A DNA stretch of 64,000 nt from an uncultured Paracoccaceae bacterium (GCA_943787785.1 CALSNT010000002.1:24173-88172); one strand, 5' to 3'. Positions 1-8,681 are shown, counted from the stretch's first letter. A program made the numbers and translations. The notes: generated by a model from the sequence alone, not told the origin.

Positions 1-358
1 GTGATGAGGATGATTTGAAGCGGTGGTAAGAAATCGGAAATGATCGGTTTGGCGCTATCCTGGCTTAGCGCCGCGTCAACATCGGCCTGAAGCGGCCATT
101 GGTTTTCACGCAACACAAGCCTTGCACTTGTCAGCCCGTGGGTTGGTGATGCGTCGGCCATTCGTGCCACTTGATGGTGAGGTTCGCCCGTCAACTCACA
201 GAATTACGCTGCCCTCACCAGTCGCCAACCCGCCCGGACGGGCTGGCGAGTGCACAGCGCATTCGGCTCGATTCCGTGCGAGAAAGAGCCTGTGCGAACA
301 TCCACTCAGGGCCATTTCCGACACCGATCCGCCCACTGACAAACAGCGGAGATCATCG
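1..358. other. Left-edge non-coding stretch
   Basis: No convincing gene lies here. The frame opening at base 3 reads Asp-Glu-Asp-Asp-Leu-Lys-Arg-Trp and stops with TAA at 27-29. It could be the acidic tail of a gene entering from the left, but eight residues prove nothing. Bases 51-57 and 66-72 form a 7-bp perfect hairpin (GGCGCTA/TAGCGCC) without a T-run, so it is not a canonical terminator. An interspersed repeat occupies 124-255 (separate entry). Open frames crossing that repeat on both strands are repeat-derived and not credible genes. Confidence 0.5.
124..255 (+). repeat. REP/BIME-like interspersed repeat, copy 1
   Basis: Two short imperfect palindromes face each other across about 71 bp of unique sequence. 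The left unit (124-150) contains CAGCCCGTGGGTTGG. The right unit (222-255) contains CGCCAACCCGCCCGG and then ACGGGCTGGCG. The same pair occurs in opposite orientation at 5608-5741. The right unit is identical there over 34 bp, the left unit matches 26 of 27 bases, and the middle differs. Conserved ends, variable middle and intergenic position suggest a REP-pair (BIME-like) element. No associated transposase gene is seen in the window. Confidence 0.75.
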
Positions 359-682
359 TTACATATTCGCGCGCTCGATGTAATTGCGCAGCTCATCGGT
401 TTCGTGCCTTGCGTGCTGCAGGCCCTCGATCGCAGCCCGAAGTTCGGTCTCGGTCTGGCTTAACTGGCCCATCAGCTCTTCTTCACGCTCATTCATATAG
501 GTGACGGCCTGATCGCGCGTTTCTTCGGCTTCCTGAAGCGCGTCTGCCATTTGATCCAGCTGCCCGACATCAGCGTTGCTGGAGCGTGACATGCGATGCA
601 CCAACCACGAGGCGAACCAGCCGACCAGAAAGGCGGCCAGCAGCACAAGGGCCGTGGTGATGATGAATTCAGTTCTGCTCAT
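359..682 (-). CDS. Small membrane-anchored coiled-coil protein, unknown function
   Basis: This 107-residue protein has one N-terminal membrane helix (about residues 7-28). A charged, heptad-like helical region follows (about 38-105), rich in Glu, Gln and Arg and typical of a coiled coil. The ATG at 682 is chosen because it sits just before the helix and overlaps the end of the upstream OmpA-domain gene by 14 bp, which implies translational coupling. A longer frame to 793 would lie wholly inside that gene. No domain family is recognised. A role as an envelope accessory or scaffold next to the OmpA protein is only inferred from position. Confidence 0.7.
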   Translation of the reverse strand: MSRTEFIITTALVLLAAFLVGWFASWLVHRMSRSSNADVGQLDQMADALQEAEETRDQAVTYMNEREEELMGQLSQTETELRAAIEGLQHARHETDELRNYIERANM

Positions 683-2525
683 TGCCGTCTTCTGCCGTAT
701 CCGCCTGACCATCGGCAAGGGTGAATTCGATCCGGCGGTTCGCTTCGCGTCCAGCATCGGTTTCATTGCTGGCAATTGGTGCCGACTCGCCATAGCCGCG
801 CGCTGTCAGCGACCCGGTCGGCACGCTGCGCGCCAACAGGGCGTCCAGCACCGCCTCGGCGCGGGATTGACTTAGGCCCAGGTTCAGATCCTCACCGCCC
901 TGGCTGTCAGTATGACCGCCAATTTCCATTTGCACCGTATCGCATTCTGCAACCAGCACCGCGACGCGGTCGAGGATCTCGCGCGCGGACGGGTCAATCT
1001 CGGGGGACCCAGACGCGAATGCAATCTTGCTGTCGCCCAGAACGGCGTTGATCCGACTGACGCATTCATCCGGCGTCGGTACTGCCAGTACCGGGTCCAG
1101 CGCTTCGTCGTAATTGATGTCCAGACGGTAGGTCGCCGAAGCCCCCAGTTTATCAGACAGCAGCCTGGAAATCTCGGCCTGTGCGTCCTCGGCACCGGTC
1201 ACGCCGGTTATGTCAACGAAATCAGGGGTCACCTTGACGGTTCCGGAATTCAGCAGCGACAGCGCCTCAAGCGAGGCAAGCACACGTATTGTCCAGCCGG
1301 GCGGCGTGGCCTGATCTATCCGTGTAGACGCGGCGACTTTGTCGATCCCGAACCGTGCCCTTGCGAACGAAGCTGTGGCACGCTGGGTCAGCTCATCACT
1401 CATCTTGCCGCGCATCTGCACAGCGCCGTCGGGCGCGCGTCTGGCGATGAAGTCGGCATCTTCGTCCAGCCCTTCGATCAGCTTGCTGGCATCGACTGCT
1501 GGCAGAACGACATGCAAGGTGAAGATTTCAGGCAGAGCGGATTCCAATTCGGTCGCTTCGCGTTCAAACAGTTCCGCGGCCGTGTCAGCCAGCCCGATCA
1601 ACGTGACGTCGACGTCTGAGAAAGTGATCGTCCCGCCGCCGATCCGGTCGAGCGTTCCGATCCCCAAAGCGACGGCATTGCCCCAGTCGGGCGTCGGCGA
1701 ACCAAGCCCAAGCGTGCAGGTTGCACGTCCGGTGAGACCGGCGGCAATTGCGGCGACCAGAATTTGCTCGCGCGCTTCTGCCGTATCCGCTGAACAGGCA
1801 TCGAAGCGGGCGGTGTCACCGTCGTCAACCATCCTGAGCGTGAAGGGCGTGATAACCGGGCGCGGGGCCGAGATATCTAGCGCCAGTGTGAAACTGGTCG
1901 GGGCCCGCGCGGTTAGGTCATTTTCAAGCCGCCGTTTCAGTTCCGGGCTGTCAGCAATCGCCGTCACTGCCACGCGGTCGGAAGAAACCGATATCTTCGA
2001 GCGCGGCAATGCGTCGAGCGCGTCGATGGCGAAATCTAGCGCCGCCTCCCAGCCACGCGGGCGCGCGTAGTCGGCTATTTCCAACAGGTCCGACACTTCG
2101 GTTCCGTCTGAAATATCGCGCACTCGTTGCACGATATCTGTGCGGTCAACCTCGGCTGGGATCAATCCGATCAGAGAAATGCCGCCATCGTTGCGCAGAA
2201 TCTCGATGGAGAACCGCGGGGCTGAGCCGTCTGCGCCCTCCAGCACCTGCATTTCGTCGATGATCCGCGAAGGGTCCACCACGTCGCTGGCAGCCGACAT
2301 GGCGCGAAACCGTGTTACCTCGTCATCCGCAGTGCCGTGCAGGATCACCTGCATGCCATCGGCACTGACATCGACCCAGCTTAACCCCTCGGCCGCAAGG
2401 ACCTCAGTGATGCTGTTGACGGATCGGGTTTCGATCACGCGTGCGGCATAGACCGCAAAGCCGAAACAGGCGATGGCGGCAGCAAAAAAGGTCAGGGCGA
2501 CCGGGAGGGAAGAGATGTACTTCAT
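669..2525 (-). CDS. OmpA-domain envelope protein with BON-like repeats
   Basis: The 618-residue protein begins with a signal-anchor helix (about 5-27). It continues through several BON-like alpha/beta repeats (about 30-480) and ends in an OmpA/MotB-type peptidoglycan-binding domain (about 500-603). That domain shows the family signature GGHTDSQGGEDLNLGLSQSR and an NRRIEF ending. It probably links the cell envelope to peptidoglycan. The ATG at 2525 is preferred because it directly precedes the hydrophobic helix; a TTG at 2567, abutting the ubiA stop, would add 14 residues. Lying 3' of ubiA on the same strand, it may be cotranscribed with it. The family is clear, the specific role unknown. Confidence 0.85.
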   Translation of the reverse strand: MKYISSLPVALTFFAAAIACFGFAVYAARVIETRSVNSITEVLAAEGLSWVDVSADGMQVILHGTADDEVTRFRAMSAASDVVDPSRIIDEMQVLEGADGSAPRFSIEILRNDGGISLIGLIPAEVDRTDIVQRVRDISDGTEVSDLLEIADYARPRGWEAALDFAIDALDALPRSKISVSSDRVAVTAIADSPELKRRLENDLTARAPTSFTLALDISAPRPVITPFTLRMVDDGDTARFDACSADTAEAREQILVAAIAAGLTGRATCTLGLGSPTPDWGNAVALGIGTLDRIGGGTITFSDVDVTLIGLADTAAELFEREATELESALPEIFTLHVVLPAVDASKLIEGLDEDADFIARRAPDGAVQMRGKMSDELTQRATASFARARFGIDKVAASTRIDQATPPGWTIRVLASLEALSLLNSGTVKVTPDFVDITGVTGAEDAQAEISRLLSDKLGASATYRLDINYDEALDPVLAVPTPDECVSRINAVLGDSKIAFASGSPEIDPSAREILDRVAVLVAECDTVQMEIGGHTDSQGGEDLNLGLSQSRAEAVLDALLARSVPTGSLTARGYGESAPIASNETDAGREANRRIEFTLADGQADTAEDGNEQN

Positions 2526-2567
2526 ATCGGCTCTGAAGGTCTTAGAGCGCAGATCGGCGCGCGGCAA

Positions 2568-3548
2568 CTAGGCGACATTGGCCAGCACCAGAAAACCGGC
2601 AAGGATCAGCCCAGTGTCGCGGCAACGCCGGAACGTCAGCATGCAGCTTTCGGGGTCGTTCTCGTCGAGATTACGCAACAGCCATGCCATATGCCAGCCC
2701 AGTGCCCAGACGCCGCCCAACGCAAGGACCATTGGCATTGGTGCCTGCAATGGGGCCAGAGCTGCGATAGCGGCAACAGCAAGCAAGCAAAGGGTGGCCA
2801 CGAGGAACCCACGAAGCCATTTACGGCTTTGGTTTCCGAACAGGCGGGCGGTGGATTTCACACCGATCAGCGCATCATCCTCAGTGTCCTGATGGGCGTA
2901 GATCGTGTCGTAAAACAGCGTCCAGGCGATGCCACCAGCGTAAAGGATCACCGCTGGCAGGGCGAGGCTGCCGGTATGTGCCGCCCAGGCCAATAGCGCG
3001 CCCCAGTTGAAAGCGAGGCCCAGAAAGACCTGCGGCCACCAGGTGAAGCGCTTGGCGAACGGGTAGATTGCGACCAGTACCAGCGACGCGAAGCCCAGTA
3101 GAATCGCGGCAGGTGGAAAGGTCAGCAGAATGGCCAGTGCAATCAGCGCCTGCAGCGCCATCCAGATCAGCGCGCCGCGAACCGACACTTGCCCTGATGG
3201 GATCGGGCGCGAGCGGGTGCGGGTGACGCTGGCATCAATGTCCCGATCCGTGATGTCGTTCCAGGTGCAGCCCGCGCCGCGCATCAGAAACGCGCCCAGC
3301 GCGCAGCCAACCGCAATCCAGGCGTCGAACAGACCGAGACGTCCGGTGGCGGCGCTTGCCAGAAGCAGACCCCACCAGCAGGGTAGCAGCAGCAGCCAGG
3401 TGCCGATGGGACGATCCGCGCGGGACAGGCGCAGGTAAGGGCGCGACCGGGTTGGCGCGAACCGATCAACCCAATTACCACCGACAGCGTCGGCGACCTC
3501 TCCGGTGGCCTCGGGTGTCGGCTCTGGCATCGGCGGTGGGGCGACCAT
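2568..3548 (-). CDS. ubiA: 4-hydroxybenzoate polyprenyltransferase
   Basis: UbiA attaches the polyprenyl tail to 4-hydroxybenzoate in ubiquinone synthesis, in the inner membrane. The 326-residue protein is strongly hydrophobic with about eight or nine helices. It carries the first Asp-rich motif NDITDRDIDASVTRTRSRP (residues 97-115) and the second, DTIYAHQDTEDD, near residue 220, which together bind Mg-diphosphate. The ATG at 3548 is chosen because upstream sequence belongs to the divergent rsmE gene, whose ATG is the very next base (3549). An internal ATG at 3530 is an alternative start. The divergent promoters must overlap coding sequence if both outer starts are real. Confidence 0.93.
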   Translation of the reverse strand: MVAPPPMPEPTPEATGEVADAVGGNWVDRFAPTRSRPYLRLSRADRPIGTWLLLLPCWWGLLLASAATGRLGLFDAWIAVGCALGAFLMRGAGCTWNDITDRDIDASVTRTRSRPIPSGQVSVRGALIWMALQALIALAILLTFPPAAILLGFASLVLVAIYPFAKRFTWWPQVFLGLAFNWGALLAWAAHTGSLALPAVILYAGGIAWTLFYDTIYAHQDTEDDALIGVKSTARLFGNQSRKWLRGFLVATLCLLAVAAIAALAPLQAPMPMVLALGGVWALGWHMAWLLRNLDENDPESCMLTFRRCRDTGLILAGFLVLANVA

Positions 3549-4283
3549 ATGTTCGCCTCCATGAAGCACGCGAAAATCAGATTGTATGTAGACCAGCCGT
3601 TGGGCGTGGGGCAATCGGTTCCGCTGTCGCAGGGCCAGGCGCGGTATCTGTTTGCGGTGATGCGGTTGGGCGTCGGTAACGCGGTGTCGCTGTTCAACGG
3701 GCGCGATGGCGAGTGGCAGGCCGAGGTGGCCGAGGCCGGCAAGCGGGGCGGCACGCTGTGTTGCATTGCACAATCCGCCGCTCAACAGGATCCACCGGAC
3801 CTGTGGCTGCTGTTTGCTCCGATCAAGAAAGCGCGGACGGACTTCATCGTCGAAAAGGCCGCCGAGATGGGCGCGGCCCGGATCGTCCCTGTCCAGACGG
3901 ATTTCACCAACGCCGAGCGCATTCGTCAGGACCGCCTGCAAGCCCACGCGATCGAGGCGGCGGAACAATGCGGCGGGACGTTTGTACCAGAAGTGACCGA
4001 GCTTCGCACGCTGACGAAGGTTCTTGACGGCTGGCCTTCGGAGCGCCGCCTGATGATGCCGGATGAATCTCTGGCCGGGAAGGGCGCGTCACTGGGTGCA
4101 ACGCCTGGGGGACCCTGGGCAATTCTGATCGGACCGGAGGGTGGTTTTTCTGAGGGAGAGCGGGCGCGCCTGACCGGCTTGCCGTTTGTCACCCGCGTCA
4201 GCCTCGGCCCACGGATTCTGCGGGCGGACACGGCGGCCGTGGCGGCGATGACTCTGTGGCATACGGCACTGGGGGATTGGTGA
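3549..4283 (+). CDS. rsmE: 16S rRNA (uracil1498-N3)-methyltransferase
   Basis: RsmE methylates U1498 of 16S rRNA using S-adenosylmethionine. The 244-residue protein has the N-terminal PUA-like part followed by a SPOUT/trefoil-knot domain. The knot signatures are ILIGPEGGFSEGE and VSLGPRILRADTA near the C-terminus. Length fits the family. An internal ATG at 3561 (MKHAKIRLYVD) resembles the usual family start and may be the true one; the outer ATG abuts the divergent ubiA start. The stop overlaps the next gene's ATG by one base. Confidence 0.93.
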   Translation: MFASMKHAKIRLYVDQPLGVGQSVPLSQGQARYLFAVMRLGVGNAVSLFNGRDGEWQAEVAEAGKRGGTLCCIAQSAAQQDPPDLWLLFAPIKKARTDFIVEKAAEMGAARIVPVQTDFTNAERIRQDRLQAHAIEAAEQCGGTFVPEVTELRTLTKVLDGWPSERRLMMPDESLAGKGASLGATPGGPWAILIGPEGGFSEGERARLTGLPFVTRVSLGPRILRADTAAVAAMTLWHTALGDW

Positions 4284-4996
4284 TGGTCGAGCCGGTTATC
4301 TGCCTTCATCTGTTTTTTGCCACCCAGAATGACCGGGCGGTGATCCTGCGGCAGGGGCCGTCGAAGGTGTTTCGGCTGATCCTGTGGCATCGCGATACCG
4401 ATGTTTTTGAGGATGGCCAGTGGTTGAAGCACAAGATCTACGTTGAACGCTGCGACCTGTCACCGGACGGGCGGCATTTCATCTATTTCGCCCTGAACGG
4501 CGATTGGGGTGGTGAGACCAAGGGCAGCTATACCGCGCTGTCGCGCCCGCCGTATTTCACGGCCCTTTCGCTGTTCCCGGAAGGCGACACCTGGGGCGGT
4601 GGCGGGCGGTTCCTCAGCAATCGTCACTACGTCGCTTCGGGTGGCCACGATATCCTTGGGCGGGACGATGGGTTGGACCGATTGTTTCACGTGGAACAGA
4701 ATAACAAGGGGTTAACGGAGCTGGCGCGGATTGATGGGCGGCGGGTCGGGCTGAGCGATGCGTGGCAGGCGCGGCTTGACAGTGCTGAGCCGGAGAGCGT
4801 GACACATGCGTGCGACCGCTATGACTCGCAAGGCGGTATCCTCTATCGTCGGAACCGGGATGAGATGACCCTGATCCGCGATTTCACTGATATGTCGTTC
4901 GAACCTATTCGGGCGCCTTATGACTGGCGTGATACAACAGGTGGCCAGACCGGGGCTGAGCCGTGGCACCCGCTGGGCACCGGGTCGTCCCGGTGA
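4283..4996 (+). CDS. Hypothetical protein, 237 aa
   Basis: The ATG at 4283 shares its A with the rsmE stop codon, so the gene is very likely coupled to rsmE. The protein is soluble-looking and has no signal peptide or membrane helix. It is rich in Trp, Tyr, Gly and Asp, with the stretch CDLSPDGRHFIYFALNG near residue 55, which resembles a beta-propeller blade. I do not recognise a family. The end overlaps the next gene by 4 bp (GTGA). Confidence 0.75.
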   Translation: MVEPVICLHLFFATQNDRAVILRQGPSKVFRLILWHRDTDVFEDGQWLKHKIYVERCDLSPDGRHFIYFALNGDWGGETKGSYTALSRPPYFTALSLFPEGDTWGGGGRFLSNRHYVASGGHDILGRDDGLDRLFHVEQNNKGLTELARIDGRRVGLSDAWQARLDSAEPESVTHACDRYDSQGGILYRRNRDEMTLIRDFTDMSFEPIRAPYDWRDTTGGQTGAEPWHPLGTGSSR

Positions 4997-5511
4997 CCGG
5001 ATTCATCCGACCCGAACTGCGCGCTGCAATCGTGCAATGGCGCGAGGCGCTGGTCGGCTTGGCCATATTGGCGCTGGGTCTGTGGTGGGCGCTGACTGGC
5101 CTTGGGGCGCTGGCACTGCTGGGCTGGGTGTTGGTGATTGGCGGCGCAGCCCTGGCGTTGACGGGGGCACAGCGGGCGCGGTTTCGCACCGGGCAAGGTG
5201 GCCCCGGCGTGGTGGCGGTTGACGAACGCCAACTGAGCTATTTCGGCCCGCTGGAAGGCGGCGTGATGGACGTCGAAAACCTGCGCTTGCTGGAGCTGGA
5301 ACCCGATGCCCGCCCCGCTCCGCATTGGGTGCTTACCGACATAACCGGAGCGCGGCTGCATATCCCGACGACGGCTGAGGGAGCGGACGCGTTGTTTGAC
5401 GTCTTCGCGACGCTACCTGGGATCAGGACCGAAGCGATGCTGGCACAGCTTGGACGCGCCCCGGATCAACGGGTCACGATCTGGGAACGGGTGCCGCCGC
5501 AGTTGCATTAG
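4993..5511 (+). CDS. Two-helix membrane protein, unknown function
   Basis: This 172-residue protein starts at a GTG that overlaps the stop of the preceding gene in a GTGA arrangement. Two hydrophobic segments (about residues 15-35 and 36-55) form a membrane hairpin. A soluble C-terminal part of about 110 residues follows, with a PH-like pattern of short beta strands (VVAVDERQLSYFGP). It appears to be the last gene of the rsmE-led cluster. No family was recognised with certainty. Confidence 0.75.
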   Translation: MTGFIRPELRAAIVQWREALVGLAILALGLWWALTGLGALALLGWVLVIGGAALALTGAQRARFRTGQGGPGVVAVDERQLSYFGPLEGGVMDVENLRLLELEPDARPAPHWVLTDITGARLHIPTTAEGADALFDVFATLPGIRTEAMLAQLGRAPDQRVTIWERVPPQLH

Positions 5512-5933
5512 GGGGTTTGTTTCTGGACGGTTGCCGTAGGTTGGATTGGCTGGAAGCGGACAATCGAAGTGAGTGTCCTCTGTGCACGGAATCAAGGCGC
5601 ATGAGCCGTGCACTCGCCAGCCCGTCCGGGCGGGTTGGCGATTAAGAGAGGCAAGCGTTTCCTTCATATTGGACGGGAACACGCAATCATCCAAGTGCCC
5701 CGAACCAGCGTCGGATCACCAACCCACGGGCTGACAAGCGCACGGCTCATGCGGCGTTTGTTTCTACGTCACTTGCTGGCCAAATCTGCTCCCGACCGCG
5801 CGTTTTTCCATATTCGGCCGGTAAGCATTGGTCCGGCGCACATCCCGGCTTTTCCGCGCTCACGCATTGACACCCGGGGGCGGCTCGCTCAGATGAATCC
5901 GACCTCAACGCGTTAACCGAAAGGCCGCGCCTC
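5512..5933. other. Intergenic region before gshA carrying a repeat
   Basis: This 422-bp gap separates the rsmE cluster from gshA and holds the second REP-like element (5608-5741). Outside that element no gene is convincing; open frames on both strands run through the repeat and look repeat-derived. The stretch 5742-5933 should contain the gshA promoter, but I could not pick out a clear -35/-10 pair. Just before gshA the sequence GTTAACCGAAAGG (5912-5924) may supply the ribosome binding site (GAAAGG). Confidence 0.5.
5608..5741 (-). repeat. REP/BIME-like interspersed repeat, copy 2
   Basis: This is the second copy of the element at 124-255, in opposite orientation. Bases 5608-5641 are the exact reverse complement of 222-255 (34 of 34). 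Bases 5715-5741 are the reverse complement of 124-150 with one mismatch (26 of 27). The 73-bp centre is unrelated to that of copy 1. The 5608 unit folds as a hairpin (CGCCAGCCCG pairing with CGGGTTGGCG, with one G-T pair). Copies flank a 5.4-kb block of ordinary genes, which is probably coincidental. Confidence 0.75.
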
Positions 5934-7304
5934 ATGTCCATTCCCCAGTCCGGTGGCGGTCCGATTGAGCACCACGACCAACTTGCCCAGTACCTCTCCG
6001 ATGGCTGCAAGCCCAAGGAGGATTGGCGGATCGGGACCGAGCACGAAAAGTTCGGCTATTGCAAGGACACGCTGCTGCCGCTTCCTTATGAGGGCGATCG
6101 GTCGGTCCGGGCGGTTCTGGAGGGGCTGCGCGACCGCTTCAACTGGTCGCCGGTCATGGAAGGCGCGTATATCGTCGGGCTGGAAAAGGACGGCGCGAAC
6201 GTCAGCCTGGAACCGGGCGGGCAGTTGGAACTGTCCGGTGCCCCGCTTGAGACGATCCACGAGACTTGCGACGAAGTGAACAGCCATCTGGCCGAGGTGA
6301 AGTCGGTCGCGGATGAGATTGGCGTGCGTTTCATCGGCCTCGGCGCGGCCCCGGAATGGTCGCATGAGCAAATGGATCTGATGCCCAAGGGTCGCTACAA
6401 GCTGATGAACGACTACATGCAGCGCGTTGGCACCCATGGCACGCAGATGATGCGGCGGACTTGCACGGTTCAGGTGAACCTCGATTTTTCGTCCGAGGCG
6501 GACATGGTGCAGAAGCTGCGCGTGGCGATTGCCCTGCAGCCTGTCGCTACGGCGCTGTTTGCGAATTCTCCGTTCTTCGATGGCAAGCTGAATGGTCACA
6601 AAAGCTGGCGCTCGCGGATCTGGCGCGGGCTGGACCCGGATCGCACCGGCATGGTGCCGTTCGTCTTCGATGAAGGCTTCGGGTTTGAGGGCTGGGTGCA
6701 ATACGCCCTCGATGTACCGATGTATTTCGTCTACCGCGACGGGCAATATATCGACGCGCTTGGCATGTCGTTCCGGGATTTCCTGAAGGGCGAATTGCCT
6801 GCGCTGCCGGGTGAAACGCCGACGCTGTCCGACTGGGCTGACCATCTGACAACGTTGTTTCCAGAGGCGCGGATCAAACAATTCATCGAAATGCGTGGGG
6901 CGGATGGTGGTCCGTGGCGGCGGTTGTGTGCGTTGCCGGCACTGTGGGTTGGTCTTTGCTACGATCAGAGCGCCCTCGACGCGGCCTGGGATCTGGTGAA
7001 GGATTGGGACGCAGAAACGCGCGAGGCTTGGCGCGTCGAAGCCTCGGTCCACGGACTTCAGGCCGAGGTCGGCGGACGTTCGATGCATGATCTGGCACGA
7101 GAGGTTGTCACGATTGCCGAGACCGGATTGGCCACCCGCGCCCGCCCGGGTGCTGGAGGCCTGATCCCGGACGAAACACATTTCCTGAATGCACTGAAGG
7201 AAAGCCTGGATACCGGGAAGACCGCAGCGGATGAGTTGCTGGACCGGTATCACGGCGATTGGAACGGCGACATCGGCCGGGTGTATGAAGAGTATAGTTA
7301 TTGA
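5934..7304 (+). CDS. gshA: Glutamate-cysteine ligase
   Basis: GshA makes gamma-glutamylcysteine from glutamate and cysteine with ATP, the first step of glutathione synthesis in the cytosol. The 456-residue length and sequence fit the alphaproteobacterial/plant type. The GTEHEKFG motif near residue 37 begins the GCS2 catalytic domain. Further support comes from the GGQLELSGAPLETIHET segment near residue 95 and from RTCTVQVNLDF near residue 180. The ATG at 5934 follows a GAAAGG ribosome binding site by about 9 bases. The gene stands alone after a repeat-bearing gap. Confidence 0.93.
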   Translation: MSIPQSGGGPIEHHDQLAQYLSDGCKPKEDWRIGTEHEKFGYCKDTLLPLPYEGDRSVRAVLEGLRDRFNWSPVMEGAYIVGLEKDGANVSLEPGGQLELSGAPLETIHETCDEVNSHLAEVKSVADEIGVRFIGLGAAPEWSHEQMDLMPKGRYKLMNDYMQRVGTHGTQMMRRTCTVQVNLDFSSEADMVQKLRVAIALQPVATALFANSPFFDGKLNGHKSWRSRIWRGLDPDRTGMVPFVFDEGFGFEGWVQYALDVPMYFVYRDGQYIDALGMSFRDFLKGELPALPGETPTLSDWADHLTTLFPEARIKQFIEMRGADGGPWRRLCALPALWVGLCYDQSALDAAWDLVKDWDAETREAWRVEASVHGLQAEVGGRSMHDLAREVVTIAETGLATRARPGAGGLIPDETHFLNALKESLDTGKTAADELLDRYHGDWNGDIGRVYEEYSY

Positions 7305-7361
7305 CTTTCAAACAATTGCAGGCACAGTTCTGATAATCGAACTTTATTTGGTGGTGCCACT

Positions 7362-7613
7362 ATGCGAAACTTCTTTATTAATTCTCTGGAAATGCTTGCA
7401 GCTGTTATTGCCGTCCTTGGGTTGATTGCAGTTGTTGTGGGTGGATTTGGTGTCATGTTTTCGGCGCAAGGTGGGTTTGGAGCAGGACTCCTCTTTCTAA
7501 TTGGCGGCTTCATTTATCTCGTCATGATGGTCGGTTTCCTATATTTGGTCTTGGGCATCCACGACAATACTCGCCGCACCGCTGAGGCGGTTGAACGACT
7601 GGCAAACAACTAG
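7362..7613 (+). CDS. Small two-helix membrane protein
   Basis: This 83-residue protein has two hydrophobic helices (about 10-32 and 40-65). A polar tail, HDNTRRTAEAVERLANN, probably lies in the cytosol. The DNA is visibly more AT-rich than its neighbours. The stop overlaps, in convergent orientation, the last bases of the DUF805 gene. No family is recognised; it may belong with the adjacent DUF805 protein as an acquired or fast-evolving pair. Confidence 0.65.
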   Translation: MRNFFINSLEMLAAVIAVLGLIAVVVGGFGVMFSAQGGFGAGLLFLIGGFIYLVMMVGFLYLVLGIHDNTRRTAEAVERLANN

Positions 7614-8068
7614 TCTCGCGTGGGGCTCGTTTTGGATCGCAGAACAACAGGAACATTGCTTATTCGAGTCGATTCAGCATCTGGCGGATTGGAAGGCTTT
7701 CGTTCCTTAGGATCAAGCCCGAATTTATTCGGGCCAACAGTTCCTGGGAAAATTAACCAACAGAGGACTAATATCCAGCCTATCATTGGCACGAAAACGA
7801 GCATGTACCACCAGCCGGTTTGATCCATATCATGCAGCCGCCTGACACTCACAGCGATAGTCGGCAGCATTACCGCAATCAAATATATAATCACTAGGAC
7901 GCCGTAGTTTTCGAATTGGACATCAAAAACAATTGAGTCGATGATGGATAACGCCACCACGCAGGCAGCGCTGAATAAAAAGAACCACCAATATTCTGAA
8001 CGACCAGCACGGCCTTCAAACACTGCGTATTTTTTGAAGCAAGTCTTGATGGCCTGACCAAAGCCCAA
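7610..8068 (-). CDS. DUF805 family membrane protein
   Basis: The 152-residue protein shows the DUF805 pattern. It opens with CFKKYAVFEGRAGRSEYWWFFLF, has three further hydrophobic segments, and carries the conserved SVRRLHDMDQTGWW loop and a GPNKFGLDP motif. These are inner-membrane proteins of unknown function. The C-terminal 25 residues are polar and atypical. Base composition is lower in GC than the surrounding pyr genes. The start at 8068 lies 4 bp beyond the plsY stop, so it may be the last gene of that leftward operon. Confidence 0.85.
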   Translation of the reverse strand: MGFGQAIKTCFKKYAVFEGRAGRSEYWWFFLFSAACVVALSIIDSIVFDVQFENYGVLVIIYLIAVMLPTIAVSVRRLHDMDQTGWWYMLVFVPMIGWILVLCWLIFPGTVGPNKFGLDPKERKPSNPPDAESTRISNVPVVLRSKTSPTRD

Positions 8069-8072
8069 GGCT

Positions 8073-8681
8073 TTATCCCTTCTTGCCGATCCGCGGTTCA
8101 GTCCCGGCGACGATCCTGCGAATGTTCTCAGAATGCCTCAGCCAGACCAATGCGCCAAGCAGGGCTGCCAGCACGGTCATTTCAGGCTGACCCAAAAGCC
8201 ACAGCCAGATCGGAGCAGTGGCTGCCGCGATCAGTGCGGATAGCGACGAAATTCGAAACAACACCGCTACCATCAGCCACGAGAGACAGGCGGCCAGGCC
8301 TCCGAAAAATGACAACGCCAGAAGTGTTCCGAGGAACGTCGCGACCCCCTTTCCGCCTCGAAAGCTAAGGTAGATCGGGTAGATGTGGCCGAGGAAGGCG
8401 AACAACCCGGCAAGTTGCGCGGCATCCTCACCCACCGCGAAGCGGGCGACAAGAACGGCAATCGCGCCTTTTCCGGCATCCAGAACCAGCGTCAAAAACG
8501 CGGCCAGCTTGTTGCCGGTGCGCAGCATATTGGTGGCTCCGATATTGCCAGACCCGATGGTACGCAGATCACCCAACCCAAACAGGCGCGCAATCACGAT
8601 GCCGAACGGAACCGAGCCCAGCAGGTAGGCGGCAAGCGCGACCAGCGCCAGAGCGGCCGGAGCAGAGTCAAAGGTCGGCAT
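8073..8681 (-). CDS. plsY: Acyl-phosphate:glycerol-3-phosphate acyltransferase
   Basis: PlsY acylates glycerol-3-phosphate from acyl-phosphate, beginning phospholipid synthesis in the inner membrane. The 202-residue, five-helix protein carries the family motifs GSVPFG, SGNIGATNMLR and FRGGKGVAT. I prefer the ATG at 8681, giving MPTFDSAP; an ATG at 8687 adds two residues. Either way the start lies inside the end of the pyrC-like gene, so translation is probably coupled. Confidence 0.93.
   Translation of the reverse strand: MPTFDSAPAALALVALAAYLLGSVPFGIVIARLFGLGDLRTIGSGNIGATNMLRTGNKLAAFLTLVLDAGKGAIAVLVARFAVGEDAAQLAGLFAFLGHIYPIYLSFRGGKGVATFLGTLLALSFFGGLAACLSWLMVAVLFRISSLSALIAAATAPIWLWLLGQPEMTVLAALLGALVWLRHSENIRRIVAGTEPRIGKKG

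Noticed and set aside
122..463. Open reading frames on both strands across the left intergenic region
   Set aside because: They run through the palindromic repeat, overlap the coiled-coil gene end and show no protein-like composition.
5913..7253. Long minus-strand frame opposite gshA
   Set aside because: It is an antisense shadow caused by high-GC codon use; gshA motifs are clear on the plus strand.
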